Of a DNA stretch of 34,014 nucleotides, positions 1 through 10,840 are shown piece after piece. The DNA comes from Flammula alnicola (Eukaryota > Basidiomycota > Agaricomycetes > Agaricales > Strophariaceae), in assembly GCA_015499995.1 (NCBI GenBank), contig JADNRV010000444.1, positions 1 to 34,014 on the forward strand. The letters run 5' to 3'. The position numbers and the translations under genes were made by a program. The first letter of the stretch is position 1; each line of letters opens with the position of its first letter. The notes beneath the pieces are model-generated. The model saw only the letters and a list, made by a program, of their open reading frames with translations, had not been told where the DNA came from and made no database searches.

Positions 1-2689
1 ATCGATGCCAAAACCAAGTCTCCAGGTGATACCTTGTACGCTATTTGTTAAACTAAAACCATTCGTTTCAATTTAGAAACGGAATCAGCCAAGAATTAAA
101 CGCACAAGTCTGGCGGAGCAAGGGAATGATTTTTGAGTTTGGTTGTCTGCAATAAAGATAGAGGTCAGATGAAGATGTCGCAGAAGTCTGATTATCGTAG
201 GCTAACTTTGAGTTCCGTATCTACCATAGAGAAGGAGGTGGATTGACCGCCAACGGTACCACAATATTCTTGTGGAATGTCGTGTTTTCCGCCAGTCACA
301 ATTGTCTTAACGCCTTCCGACTTGGACATGGTGATCTAGGGAACGAGTAAAATCTAGCTGAAGGTAAGCTTTGTCGTAAGAAACGCACGCTGAAAAGAGA
401 ACAGGAGCTTGCGCATCTATACAATAGAGAGTTTAGCATTTGATAAAGACTTTCAGGAGAAAATATTACCTTCCATTCGAAACAATCAATACGTCCTTCG
501 GCTTGAAAAGTGCATAATCAGGAGGATCCCACTCGAACGGTTGGCATTCTTGTCCCAGCCTGCGTACCTTCCTCTCAGCAGGCATTCATACACGATAAAG
601 GGCACTCACCTCTGGCTGAACGAGTCCTCGTGTCCATTAATAATCACACCGACAGGCTTTAGCCAATTTGAAGTTGCAGGGAACTGATGATGTGAAGCAT
701 TGGTCCATTGAATGGGATTATAGGACAGAATTTCCTCCGGGTCTGCACCCGATGCTATCTTTTCGACGATCAAACGAGCCAATGGACCAGCGCGAGTTGT
801 TGAGTCCAGGCCTGCCTGAGGTTCAGTAGATTCTTTAGGTCCTATGATCTACCATTGAAGTCACTTTACTCGTCCCTTGTAAGCTAATAGACAGACGTAC
901 AATCCGGTGAAGCCACTGAAATAGTCTATTTATCAGGCATGACGTCTCTCCCAAATAAAATACGCTCACTTACATGAGCAATGCATATATAACCTTCACA
1001 GAGGCCCCGAAGCGTTAGAATCTTATCGCGACACGTGGCAAAGTTACTTTACCTCCTCCGTTGTTAGTCTGAGTATGTCAGTGAGTTAGTGAGAAACAAC
1101 AGTAAAATATAGACGAGGATCGTACCACATCGACGATTAGACGTTCTGCACCTGCCGTCTTGAGCCCTTGCAGCCCCGTCAATAGACTAATTCCAAAAGC
1201 AGTGAAATTTCGGGCTGAGAAACTTCCGAGCGCCAGGACACCGGTAATATTGTCATTTAACATGTAGAATTGAGCGACACTGTAACTCTGATTCAAAGCA
1301 GGCATGCTTGGCTGCAGATGTTCTGGAAGGTCGATATCGGTAAGGGGTAACGCATCCAACATGACGTTCATGGGTTGCTTCCGAGATTCTTCGGGATTGA
1401 CCGGTGGTTGCTGCTGGAAGTACGCAATAGGCGGAGGTGATTGCTTGTATGCCTGGACGCCGATGCTGCTTCGTAAAGATCAACGCCATTGGTTCCGTTA
1501 TTAGCTACGCAATTTTTCAGGCGATATGATGCGGAGTCTGTGAAGTTCTTCGAGGCTGCTCCGAATCTGGAGCGGTATGGAAGCTGATAGAAATTGAATG
1601 AAACTGAATATAAGACGTGGAGAATAGGAAATTCCACTAACCGTGAAGGTATCGTTGGTAGAGCTGTTCACACGCTGTACGGTAAGCTCGACGAAATCTA
1701 CGAGAGGATGAGCTTGGAGAGCAAAATTCCCCATGGAGTATTGCCAGCCGTTTGCACCACGAGTATAGCTTGCAAAGAAACTGACCATAGATAAGCGTCG
1801 AGCAAAATTGCATCAGAAATTACTCACGAATTTTGTCGAGTCGCAAAAGATTGGTATCCACCTGTTATGTCGGCATTCTTGTTCACAGCCACGAAAGGTT
1901 CTTTCCCATTAATGAGAAATACTTTTGCGCCAGATAGCTATGAGCAGCACATGTTTAAATATAGGTAATGAAGTACGAAAGAAGGCGAAACATACAGTAG
2001 CAAGCTTTCCTTTCAATTGGCCTGGAAGTGACTGCTGCCAAAACTCGACCTCATCCTCGAATTCGTTCGAGGCGACTTTAAATGCTTCAGGCGCGATATG
2101 GACATTCTGAGATCCGTCAGTTGCTGTCAAGAGGACTAAAGGCAATGGTATATATGTGATATATAATGCTTAAAGAAAACCAAAATCAGATCCAGATCAA
2201 ACCAGGTGCCAATGAAGCTTACAATCGTAACAATAGTTGAAAACACCACAGTGCCCATCGTTGACACGCTTGAAAGAACGGTAAACATCCAGGTGAAAGT
2301 CAAACTCCGAGGAGTATTCCTGTTTGCTTATTCTGACCAAGTCTGCAGCAAGGTCTTCATGTACGTCGTTCTCGAATGGGGGCGGAGCCTGGATCTGGTA
2401 GTTGACAGAGGTATGAAATGCGAGGGTCTTGTTGACGACTTCAACAATCTGGGATTCAGAGAGAGTAATAGCTCAGCATCGAGAGGTAGTCCAGATAGAG
2501 GATCCAAGAGCTCACATTTGCCTTGATTATTGGGTCGAGTGGGAAAGACGACATGCAGGCGCGAGCTTCTCGTGGAAGGACCCATGTCTTCCCAGAGATG
2601 GCTGCACAAGGGTCGGGTATAGGTATGCTCTTAGAGCTGACTGATACGGCCCAAAACGCGAGCCAGGTATACAGTAAACGCATTATCAT
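1..2689 (-). CDS. Secreted S41-family (CPAF-like) serine protease, C-terminus cut by window edge
   Basis: The product is probably a secreted tail-specific/CPAF-like serine peptidase of the type common in agarics. I reconstruct 15 exons: 2516-2689, 2223-2448, 1996-2168, 1828-1937, 1642-1780, 1126-1583, 1053-1068, 974-993, 901-915, 610-848, 470-559, 389-416, 207-335, 106-146 and 1-52, about 636 residues so far. The start at 2689 gives a signal peptide (MIMRLLYTWLAFWAV). VNDGHC holds the likely catalytic His, CASSCSLFS the likely nucleophilic Ser, and TNNGGGYICIAH and LALGSFS are family-like blocks. Exons of 16, 20 and 15 nt follow one another. Exon 1126-1583 changes frame once: it is one base short, unless a 56-nt GT-AG segment (1453-1508) is spliced out. 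The gene diverges from the HAD gene across 124 bp. Family assignment rests on remembered family patterns. No substrate can be inferred. Confidence 0.85.
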
Positions 2690-2813
2690 GGTGAGCGCTG
2701 AGAACTGCAGTCTGCCGCAGCTCTCAGAGTTTGCGCTAATTCCGGGATAAGCGGGCCGGTTAAACGCTGAAATCCCCTTTAGGCACTTGGAGTCTCAAGA
2801 CGAACATTCAGAA
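2690..2813. promoter_or_regulatory. Short divergent promoter region
   Basis: This 124-bp gap separates the start codons of the S41 protease (minus) and the HAD hydrolase (plus), so it must carry both 5' leaders and probably a shared promoter. I see no clear TATA box or known operator in it. Confidence 0.4.
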
Positions 2814-3897
2814 ATGCTTCAAATCCGACTAGTGACATTCGATGCCCTGCACACGATTATAACACCCCGCTACCCTATCCATGTTCAATATTCTCAAGTC
2901 TTTACGCCTTACCTTGGAGTTCTTCCCTCAGAATCTATCAAGCAGTCCTTCAAATTGGGTGAGCCACTGTCTCCGTCGACCTTACGCACTACGTACGCTT
3001 GGAGGGGAAACTAAACGACCCGGCGACAGCATTGAAAGCGGTACAGAAAGAACATCCCTCGTATAATAAAGGGGCAGAGAACTGGTGGCGTGATGTAATT
3101 CGACGGACTGCTATAGGAGCTGGGGGAAATGAACAAGGTATGCATCTATATGGGCATCACCTTTCATTCAGTAGCGCTTATTCAAGAGATACAGCGCTTG
3201 ATGCCAATTTAACGGATATTGTTCGGCGGCTCATGAAGCATTTCAGCTCGAGGGAAGGCTACAAGGCCTTCGCTGATGCTATTCCTACAAGTCAGCTGTT
3301 GAAAGTGTTTGCATCGTGATTTTTGACACGAAGTTCTCCGCAGTTCGCCACCTCCGCGATAAGCTGGGTGTCAGAACAGCTGTGGTCAGTAATGGCGATA
3401 GTCGTATACGTAAGTCTGTCGCCACCCAAGGATTGCGGAATATGACCAACACGAACATGCTTTCCGATCTATTCACGTTATAATATAGGTGCTGTCTTGA
3501 AAGACTTGGAATTTCCGGATACAGTTGACCCCATCGTTTTGAGTGAAGAAGAAGGCATTGAAAAACCCTCGCGAGAGATTTTTATGAAAGCGTTGGAACT
3601 CGTAAATCGGAAGGTCGACCGCGAACAAGGTTTAATTCATCCGAAGCAATGCCTACATGTAGGGGACGAATTGGTTTGGTCAGTTCGCCCAATTCATATG
3701 CACGAAGGATACTAATTTGTCTTGCGAATAGTGATTACAATGGCGCAGTAAATTCTGGTTTGAATGCGTTGCTGTTACGAAGAGCGGGGCCTGAAGGGGA
3801 GCATGAACATAAAGACATGGATGAAAACCTGGAAGGAGTCAAGGTCATACGAGAATTAGGTTCCATTATTCCGTGGGTGGAAAGAAAGGGAATGTGA
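2814..3897 (+). CDS. HAD-superfamily hydrolase, HDHD3-like
   Basis: Six exons (2814-2958, 3030-3137, 3195-3290, 3344-3409, 3489-3678, 3732-3897) join in frame to 256 residues, the usual size for this cytosolic family. Motif I is LVTFDALHT with the nucleophile candidate D10. Motif II is VVSNGD (S132). The motif III Lys is K164 in GIEKPS. Motif IV is HVGDELVCD near residues 195-201. The residue two after D10 is Leu, not the general acid/base Asp of classical HAD phosphatases, so phosphatase activity is uncertain. The first in-frame ATG, at 2814, directly precedes motif I. The last intron uses a donor inside GTTTG|GTCAGT, which restores the GDELVCD motif. The family call is firm; the substrate is unknown. 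The stop is 161 bp from the convergent bS6m gene. Confidence 0.9.
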
Positions 3898-4058
3898 TAT
3901 AATACATTTGGCGGGTAGAATAGTTAGACCAGCAACACAGAGCGTCCTGATTATTTCCCGACGACGCAGTCGACATGACATGTTATGGGGGGGTTCGGCG
4001 TGGAGAGCTCCGGATGGATCTAGGTGAGGATGGTGGCACCAGAGGAAGATGGTGTCCC

Positions 4059-4542
4059 TTAGTCAATGATTTCGGATACAGTGGGTGTTCGCTGTGCCGT
4101 CGTCACTTTCTGGCCCTCTTTTGAAAGGTCTTCCACCCTGTCGGCGAGCTTTAGCACCGTCCATCGTAGGACACGGGGATCACGACGCATGATTCCGTTG
4201 AGAGATCTCAGCGTTCTCGGACTGGCGTCGAAATGCAGTGTCCAGTAACTGTAAAAACGAGGTGAGATGACGCTAATTGATTCGTGTTCGGAGGACTCAC
4301 TCTCCAACACTCTGCAGAGGCCCGTGTCGTTTCATTCGCTGTGGTAGTGTCCGGGTACCCCATGAGTTGATGTTGCGGACGACGCCCCCCGAGTTCATGA
4401 CATGCATAGCAGATTGGCGAACCAGCTCGCGGATATGTTGCTGGTGCGTCCGTCAGTCGATATCTCGAAGAAAAGTCGCAGAAAAACTCCTTACATATGT
4501 CGAGACATGAGTTGTGATACACAGCATTTCGTAGAGCGGCAT
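4059..4542 (-). CDS. MRP17: Mitochondrial small-subunit ribosomal protein bS6m
   Basis: Three exons (4507-4542, 4301-4440, 4059-4248) give 121 residues. The protein starts MPLYEMLCITTH, followed by HIRELVRQSAMHVMN, GGVVRNINSWGTRTLPQRM and YWTLHFDASPRTLRSLNGIM. This order, with the RRDPRVLRWTVLKLADRVEDL block after it, is typical of fungal mitochondrial S6. bS6 sits on the platform of the small subunit and contacts bS18; as a nuclear-encoded copy it would be imported into mitochondria. No separate presequence is evident, which is common for this protein. Introns are 66 and 52 nt with standard GT-AG ends. The gene converges with the HAD hydrolase. The symbol follows the yeast orthologue and is assigned by family only. 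Confidence 0.9.
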
Positions 4543-5809
4543 CTTGATAAATCTACTGGAAGCAAACAAGAAGGAAAGTTGTGTATTCATTTTCTTGGCA
4601 CGCTGAACGGAAAATCTCGTGATGCACGTGACCGAGACTGAAATAAAGTGAAATTGTAACGCGCTCAATTTTGCTTCCAATGTTTCGAGTTGGCCATCTT
4701 CTTCCATGGACGACCATCAACCAACCAAGGTCGACTTTACGCGCCGAACTCCTTAGCTTCAACATAAAGAAATAGAAAAATATCATATTACACGCATATT
4801 AGCGAGTTATCTTGATGGGCATTCCCAAAAGGAATGCCGACCCACAAAGACAGCAAGAAGCGCTGGACTGTTCTCGATGAATTTCCTTCGTCTCCGGCGA
4901 AGATCCCAAGTTTTCCAATTCAAGCACGGTTCCGGCTTTTCCCATGTAAACTGCATGGCCTGACCAAGCTCCTGAACCAATGCTTTCCTTGCGGTCTGCA
5001 GTGATCATCCCCCTCGATCTCTGTCCTGAAAGTATGTAACATTTTCTCATAACATAGAATTAGATCACCTTTGTTCGGCTCTGCTGTGGAGCAAGTATGT
5101 TGTCGCCGTGCTCCGTCTGTTTCAGCAACTTGCCGCCTCCTGGACGTGCTCTTCTCGATTCTCGTGGGCAACTTGCTGACCGCATGACGCTTCCGATCCT
5201 CAAGAAAAGGAATTGCCCAGGCCTAAAACAGGCTATCGGTGACGTGTAAGCAGCTTCCTTTGGTTCATTTTGCCCCGGTTGTTAACGCGTATCGCTGGTC
5301 CAAAAGCATTTCCACCAGTTCAGTGTCTTCCTGGACATTGAATTGTCGTTTTTATTGCGCTCGACCCACGATCGCGAAGAACAGGCATTCAATGCAAGGA
5401 CCATAATAATAAAAATAAGCTATTCAGAAGTTGGGCGAACCCTACCAATGTCTGGTGGTTTCCAGAGTGTAAAGCGTATGCTCTACCTTGCACAGTGGCA
5501 AAAAATCGTTGCAACAAATTCATGCGCTGTCTTTTATGCTTTTTATCTACTTGACGACAAGGGTACGCATCAGAACACAGTCTTCCAGATCCGCGAATCC
5601 TTGCATCTCTTGTGCCGCAAGTTCGTCCTCTATCAACTTCTCTACGCCGGTGTTTTCTTTTATTATAGCTATTTGACGTCAATTAAACACCTTAATCAGT
5701 TCTATCCTGCCTTCATCTCTGTCTCTCCCCTTGTTCATAATCTTCCGTTCTTCTAAAAAGCCTTCCTGCCACTTCATGCGACCATCTTCTCGCATTCTCT
5801 ACTTCGACT
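4543..5809. other. Gap between bS6m and the Mei2-like gene; no assembled gene
   Basis: The outer parts are the upstream regions of bS6m (minus, start 4542) and the Mei2-like gene (plus, start 5810). Between them lie several short minus-strand frames with protein-like composition: the pieces at 5265-5678, and 4799-5050, a 65-codon stretch open in two frames and joinable upstream by a 44-nt GT-AG intron to a frame near 5065-5171. I found no start codon and no complete splice chain. Confidence 0.4.
5265..5678 (-). other. Coding-like minus-strand exon pieces, possible uncharacterised gene
   Basis: Three minus-strand pieces can be joined in one frame. Piece 5547-5678 encodes acidic text such as VEKLIEDELAAQEMQGFADL. 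Piece 5441-5480 encodes IRFTLWKPPDIGR. Piece 5265-5330 encodes EDTELVEMLLDQRYALTTGAK, less its last residues, ending in TGA. The joins need donors AA|gtagat and AGG|gttcgc and acceptors gtagag and gtccag; the first acceptor is poor because an earlier AG is skipped. No initiator ATG is visible. I do not recognise a family. It could be a real small gene divergent from the Mei2-like gene, a decayed gene, or chance. Confidence 0.22.
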
Positions 5810-8800
5810 ATGTCTAACCCTTGCTCGCAGTCTCGATCCAGCATTGATCTTGGTGTACAACGAACTTCCCCCTCAAACAACGGTAGCCCACCCAAAGATA
5901 TCCCGCGTGTCCCGCATCCCACCAGGCTACAGCATTCCCCTTCCTTACCCAACATTTGGTGAGTCCCGTTCGCCTCTATTCTCCGGAACTCACACTCACG
6001 TCTTGTTTTGTTTCTATTAACAGGTTTCCTCCGCATTCAGGTCCCATTCCTCGAGAAATGGTTAAAGGAGAAAACGAGCCCATTCAGGGACCCGAGGCCC
6101 TATCTTCTCCCAAGCCCGAACCTCCCGTTTCAATCGCAGACAAAGACCCTCAGACTCGACATGTCAGATACGCCTCTATCGATCCTAATTTTCGTAAGCC
6201 TTCGGGCCTAAAAACCCATGCAAGGCGGCGCACTGAACGCGATCAGCCACACGCCCTCCTCACACCTCCTCTTACGCCATCATCAAGTATCAGAACAACT
6301 GGCAGCTCGGCAGAATCTGCCGCTAGCGCCGCCGAACAGCCAGGCCGCGACCTCAACGAAAATGTTAAGGAAGACATCTTGGATTCTGACACGGAATCTA
6401 CTCGTATCTTACTAGTGAGTTGAAATAATTGCTTGCGTATTTTTTTCCTTAGTTACATCTCTGATTTCAGCTCGGAAACGTATCCCGCAAAATTACGGTT
6501 GGAGTTCTGGAATCGGCGATCGTCGAAGCATTAGCAACTGAGAATAATTCGACCGCCCGCGTTTTAACGCGGTCAGACACTTCATTTGGGCCGCGCGATA
6601 TCGTGAAAGGTATCAATCCACGCCTCCACCACGAACATGGGATAGTCCCGATCGTCTTCTTCAATGTTCGCTTTGCAAAGGTTGCGAAGGATATTATCAC
6701 CGATAAAACATTCGGAGACCGCCTGAAGGAGTGCGTTGATGATGCAGTCAGCGAAGACGGACAACATGTGGGGCTCTCGGCCCAACTTATCACTCTGGAA
6801 GAGCTATTCAAGGTAATTTTCTGACTTGAAATCAAGGTACCCTAAGTTTTGCTAATATCTTCACTAGATCCTAGGCCATTCACGATTCCTGGAAGGCATC
6901 GATGGCTCTTTTTCTTTAACAGTCCAAAAGGTCAACTACAAGGAAAATTCGGAGGATACGCGTTCGTCGACTGAGGAGGAAGCGGACGACGGCGGCGAGA
7001 CAAAGAAGTCTGAAGTCAAGCCAGACTTGGACGATACTCCTATTACACGAGGAGGGATCAACGTCGCGATCCTCCAAAATATCTTAAAGTCCTTTGGCAG
7101 CGTTCGATTCTTCAGATTCGTTCGGCAAGAGGTGGATCAAGATGGGGTGAGTAAGACTTTTGCCGTCGTATGACCAACGGTCTAAATGCATATCACAGTC
7201 AACGTCCGTGATTTATCATGTCGAATATCACGATTTACGAGACGCTGAAGCGGCTTACGAAGATCTCAAGAACCAAACTATGTTCGGCATGAAGATCAAC
7301 GTTTCCGGGAAAAAGGTCGAGAGTGAACCCGTTCCTGAGCAGAAGGCCACTGGCGGCGGCATAGAACCATTCCCGAACGCCTCCACTGCGGGCGAATCGT
7401 TCGATGGGTTGACCATTGGCCCTGCGGGTTCTCAATCCCAGATCCGGCAGCGCTTCGTCTACACCGTCGACCATGAAAACGCGCATCAGGAATACGCTAA
7501 TGTTGATACAACTGCACAGGCAGTTTCGTTACAAGTCAATTCTGTTCCAGGAGGAGCGCCGTCGCCCACGTTTTTCTACACCACTCCTTTCATCGACCCG
7601 TCCAATCACAATCTACCAATAGCATATCATGAACAAGCGCCAGTCCACGCTCGCGGTTTAGGGGCTCTAGAAGCCGGCAATTCTCATGCAACGGGGACGG
7701 CTCATCGTACAGCGGGCGAGGAGCAATACTGGGATAGAGATACAATCTATCGCTCAGACACGATCTCGCCTTGCTACACACCGGACGGAATCTGCCACTA
7801 TTGTCCTTCTCGAGGGGCGTTGCACGGCGTGGCGTATCACTCAGGGTTCGCTCAGTATGGCCTTTCTCCGCCGCCGCCTACGCCCTCGATTTATTACCCC
7901 AGCCATATCCCCACCCCTCAAATCCCCCAGAGCATGATCAACGTCGTTCCGACTCCCATTCAAGGTCTGCCAGGCTACGAGTACATGGACCCACAAATGC
8001 AGACCCTGCCGAATGTCCCCTCGTGGGGTTATGACCCAGCTATAGCCGCTATCGGTCCAGGACCCACCTCAATGATGCCAATGGGAGCATCAACATGCCA
8101 TCTCCTGCGCCATTTTTCCTCCGCGAGGATACTGCGTCGGGCAGATCTGGTAATCGCTACCGCCACCCCACATCGCACATGCAATCTCCCAACCGTCCAG
8201 CGCACTCGTTGGAACACCCTGAGACGAACGTCTTGCAAAACAGTTATCCCCAGCTTTCGACCCCCACTAGTTCATCATCGCCCTCTAGTCATCAATCGGC
8301 CACCTTGGGAAATATCGATCCCTCCACACCCGCCGTTCCTCACACCGGTGGATCAGGCCACGATCGCAACCAGTTGAACCTGGCGAAGATAATGGATGGC
8401 GAGGATACTCGCACGACAGTCATGATCAAGAATATTCCGAACAAAATGAGCGACTCAGATTTGACGGAGTACATTGGCAAGGTTTGCCCTCGGAGGATCG
8501 ATTTTTTATATCTTCGAATGGACTTCAAAAATGGTATGCATTATTTTTCTGATGGTTATTGTCAACGCTCACATATCGAGTAATCCAGGATGCAATGTTG
8601 GCTATGCGTTTGTCAATTTTATCCGCGTCGAAGATCTCCTCCATTTCGCAAAAGAACGGTTGGGTGCAAAATGGTGAGTATTTTCTTGTCGTGCGTGTAC
8701 TCATGGCGTCTCTAATATACCAATGGATCATCAGGAACATGTTCTCGAGCGAGAAAGTCCTCCAGATGAGTTACGCGAATTATCAGTGAGTTGTTCAATG

Positions 8801-9244
8801 CTTCCTATGTGTCTACGATTCCAGATGGCTTATACATTTTTTAACAGAGGAAAAGAGGCGCTCGTCGAGAAATTCAAGAACTCGGCGATCATGGACGAGC
8901 GGGAATCGTGGCGTCCCAGGATTTTTTACTCCTCTGGACCTGATGAAGGACTTCCAGAACCTTTCCCCGCGCCCACTCATATTCGCCGCAAAGAGCGTAG
9001 CTCTTATAATCGCGGTACGCTTTTCCCGCCTGGCATCAACAACGCGTCGCAGTCACAAGGGCTGTTGCACAACACCACCCGCCGGTATCTTGACGACAAC
9101 CGATCGCCTCAAAACCGTTTGGGATTCAATGAACGACTCCCATCGCACTTCCACAACAGTCGCAACGCGGATGAGGGACGACGTGGCGGCGCTCCGGACA
9201 AATCCTCGGTTTTTAGGAACTCGAACCATAGAACAACGCGTTGA
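5810..9244 (+). CDS. mei2: Mei2-family RNA-binding protein
   Basis: Nine exons (5810-5958, 6024-6414, 6471-6812, 6868-7146, 7199-7980, 8046-8533, 8589-8673, 8735-8785, 8848-9244) join to about 987 residues. The C-terminal third carries the Mei2-type RRM (RRM_2): TTVMIKNIPNKMSDSDL, then RRIDFLYLRMDFKNGCNVGYAF and GSEKVLQMSYANYQGK-like blocks, around residues 770-870. Two degenerate N-terminal RRMs lie near residues 175-290 and 350-415, separated from RRM3 by a Pro/Gln/Tyr-rich linker. In fission yeast this family binds meiRNA and drives entry into meiosis. The start at 5810 gives the leader SLPNIWFPPHSGPIP across the first junction. The reading frame changes in the linker; either of two 65-nt GT-AG introns (7981-8045 or 8023-8087) restores it, so the fifth junction is uncertain. 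Domain assignment is firm; a meiotic role is inferred. Confidence 0.9.
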
Positions 9245-9507
9245 GTCACCAACAAAAGTAATATAATCCTCTTTCGTTTTTTAACTCTAGATATCTTCAT
9301 TTTAACACTCTTCATTACCATTTTCCTTCATTGTGTTTATATTGATTACTTATCGTGTTGGGAACTTTTCTACTTACATTCACTTTCTTTGGTCGTGTTC
9401 ATGGTATCCATTTTCCTTCATTGAGTTAATTACCCCCCTACAATGCAGAATATCCTCGTCAAGTATACTTTACAGACTTTTTAACTATCCACATCACCGC
9501 GCCTGAT

Positions 9508-10161
9508 TTAAAGAATGCAACCTGAAATGACACGATGACTCGAAGCTTCAAGGTCAGATGCGATGACGCTTAGATCTCGTTCGTCGAATGTGTGTTCTGG
9601 AGCTGCAACGAAGTAAATTTCGTCGCAGTCGCCCACGTCAATTTTTAGGGGCGCTGGGCACAGATATATTCCTCCAGCGTGGTCACTGTTGACACGGGAA
9701 GATTCATGGACCGGCCGCCCACTGTGACCTATTTTCTAGCATAAAAGACAGGCGAAGTCGTTGGTTCTTTGGGTAAGTATAGTGCATACACCTTTCGTAG
9801 AAATTACGAGGCCAGAGCTGGGACCAGACGCGAGCACTAATTATTCCCGACTCTACAGACACGTCATCCTGAGCATATCGGTGCGGGCATGGACGTCACT
9901 CCAGAAATAAAGTGGCAAGCCGACCTGAGGTTGCCTCAGAATTAAACCCAAATTGACGTCCGTGAGAGGGCCGGGCAGAGTGTGTTTCGGGAAGTAAATG
10001 AATACAACCCGCTGGACTATGACCAAGCTCTGAGGGTTATTGCCATTGGTATACCTGAAGCATACCAATCATGTAGTCCGTAGGTTGTCCGAGTCGAACA
10101 CCAGTGGCGTCGAGAGATTCAAGCTTGAATCACAGCAGTTACAAATTAGTTGAGCTGTCAT
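9508..10161 (-). CDS. Possible uncharacterised multi-exon protein
   Basis: A minus-strand chain stays in frame. A piece ending at 10069 encodes LDATGVRLGQPTDYMI. A 36-nt GT-AG intron follows, then a piece with LGHSPAGCIHLLPETH, an intron ending gtctgtag, a piece with SARVWSQLWPRNFYES, an intron ending ggtcacag, and a last exon with GGIYLCPAPLKIDVGDCDEIYF ending at TAA 9508-9510. The 5' end is unclear. An ATG at 10161 opens MTAQLICNCCDSS in another frame and would need a different first intron. Protein-like composition and splice-compatible phases support a gene, but I recognise no domain and one intron is unusually short. The ends, especially the start, are provisional. Confidence 0.35.
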
Positions 10162-10840
10162 TTGATTGTTATGAAGACTCAGAGCCCCTAGGATAAAGAG
10201 AGATGCCTATTAGCCACAAGTCCAATAAAAGAAACGATAAAGCTGCGGATGCAGTGAGAATGAGCCGAACGTAACACGAGCGCGTCTTTTGATCCTGTTT
10301 ACTTACGTAAGCAATATATTTTCAAGCAATCTTAAAATAGCTCACAGATGGGGATTTAGAATGCAAACCGCTTGCAAACCCCAGCCTTAGCCCCAACCTT
10401 CTTGGTATAATGCCGCCTATCATGCCCGGAATCCGACTGGGCCTGTCGCTCCGTGACTTGCAGATGAATTGCTCCTGTTTATTCTTCTTTAAGTTCAAGT
10501 CGGTGCAACAGCTGGGTCACTACCACTTCCCACCACTATGCATTCAAGTTTATTTGTGGCATCATCGCATGACTTGCGACTAAAATATGTCTCCATTTGA
10601 TCAAGGTGAATCTCCCAGCTCCAACTTACAATGTCACTCCATGGGACTTTCTGTTTCCCGTTTCTCCTACGGTGCCTGTGATTTGCCGAAGCCGAACCTA
10701 TACCTATAAACGCAACGAACCTCTCGTACCCCGTACAGAAGGCATGTGAGATATAAATCATACACACAACAGACCGCCGGTGCTTCTTGGCCTTGCTTCC
10801 TTCTTGTATTACTGAACTTATCGGAGCCTGCGTCGCCACC
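10162..10840. other. Upstream region of the FNT channel gene
   Basis: No supported gene. A 33-codon minus-strand frame (starting MIGGIIPRRLGLRLG) lies near 10320-10425, and a strong GTAAGT donor-like site sits near 10315 on the minus strand; they could be the 5' part of the uncertain gene at 9508-10161. The rest is probably the promoter and leader of the channel gene, whose start codon has a good context (GCCACCATGA). Confidence 0.35.

Noticed and set aside
5431..5501. tRNA-like look on the minus strand (GGTAGAGC, a CTTTACACT loop-like stretch, GGGTTCGCCC)
   Set aside because: The T-stem and acceptor stem do not pair and the D-arm is missing, so it cannot fold as a tRNA.
7160..8583. Two separate genes from the two long overlapping plus-strand frames
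   Set aside because: Both frames belong to one Mei2-like protein; the linker frame leads into the RRM3 frame after a single intron or frame correction.
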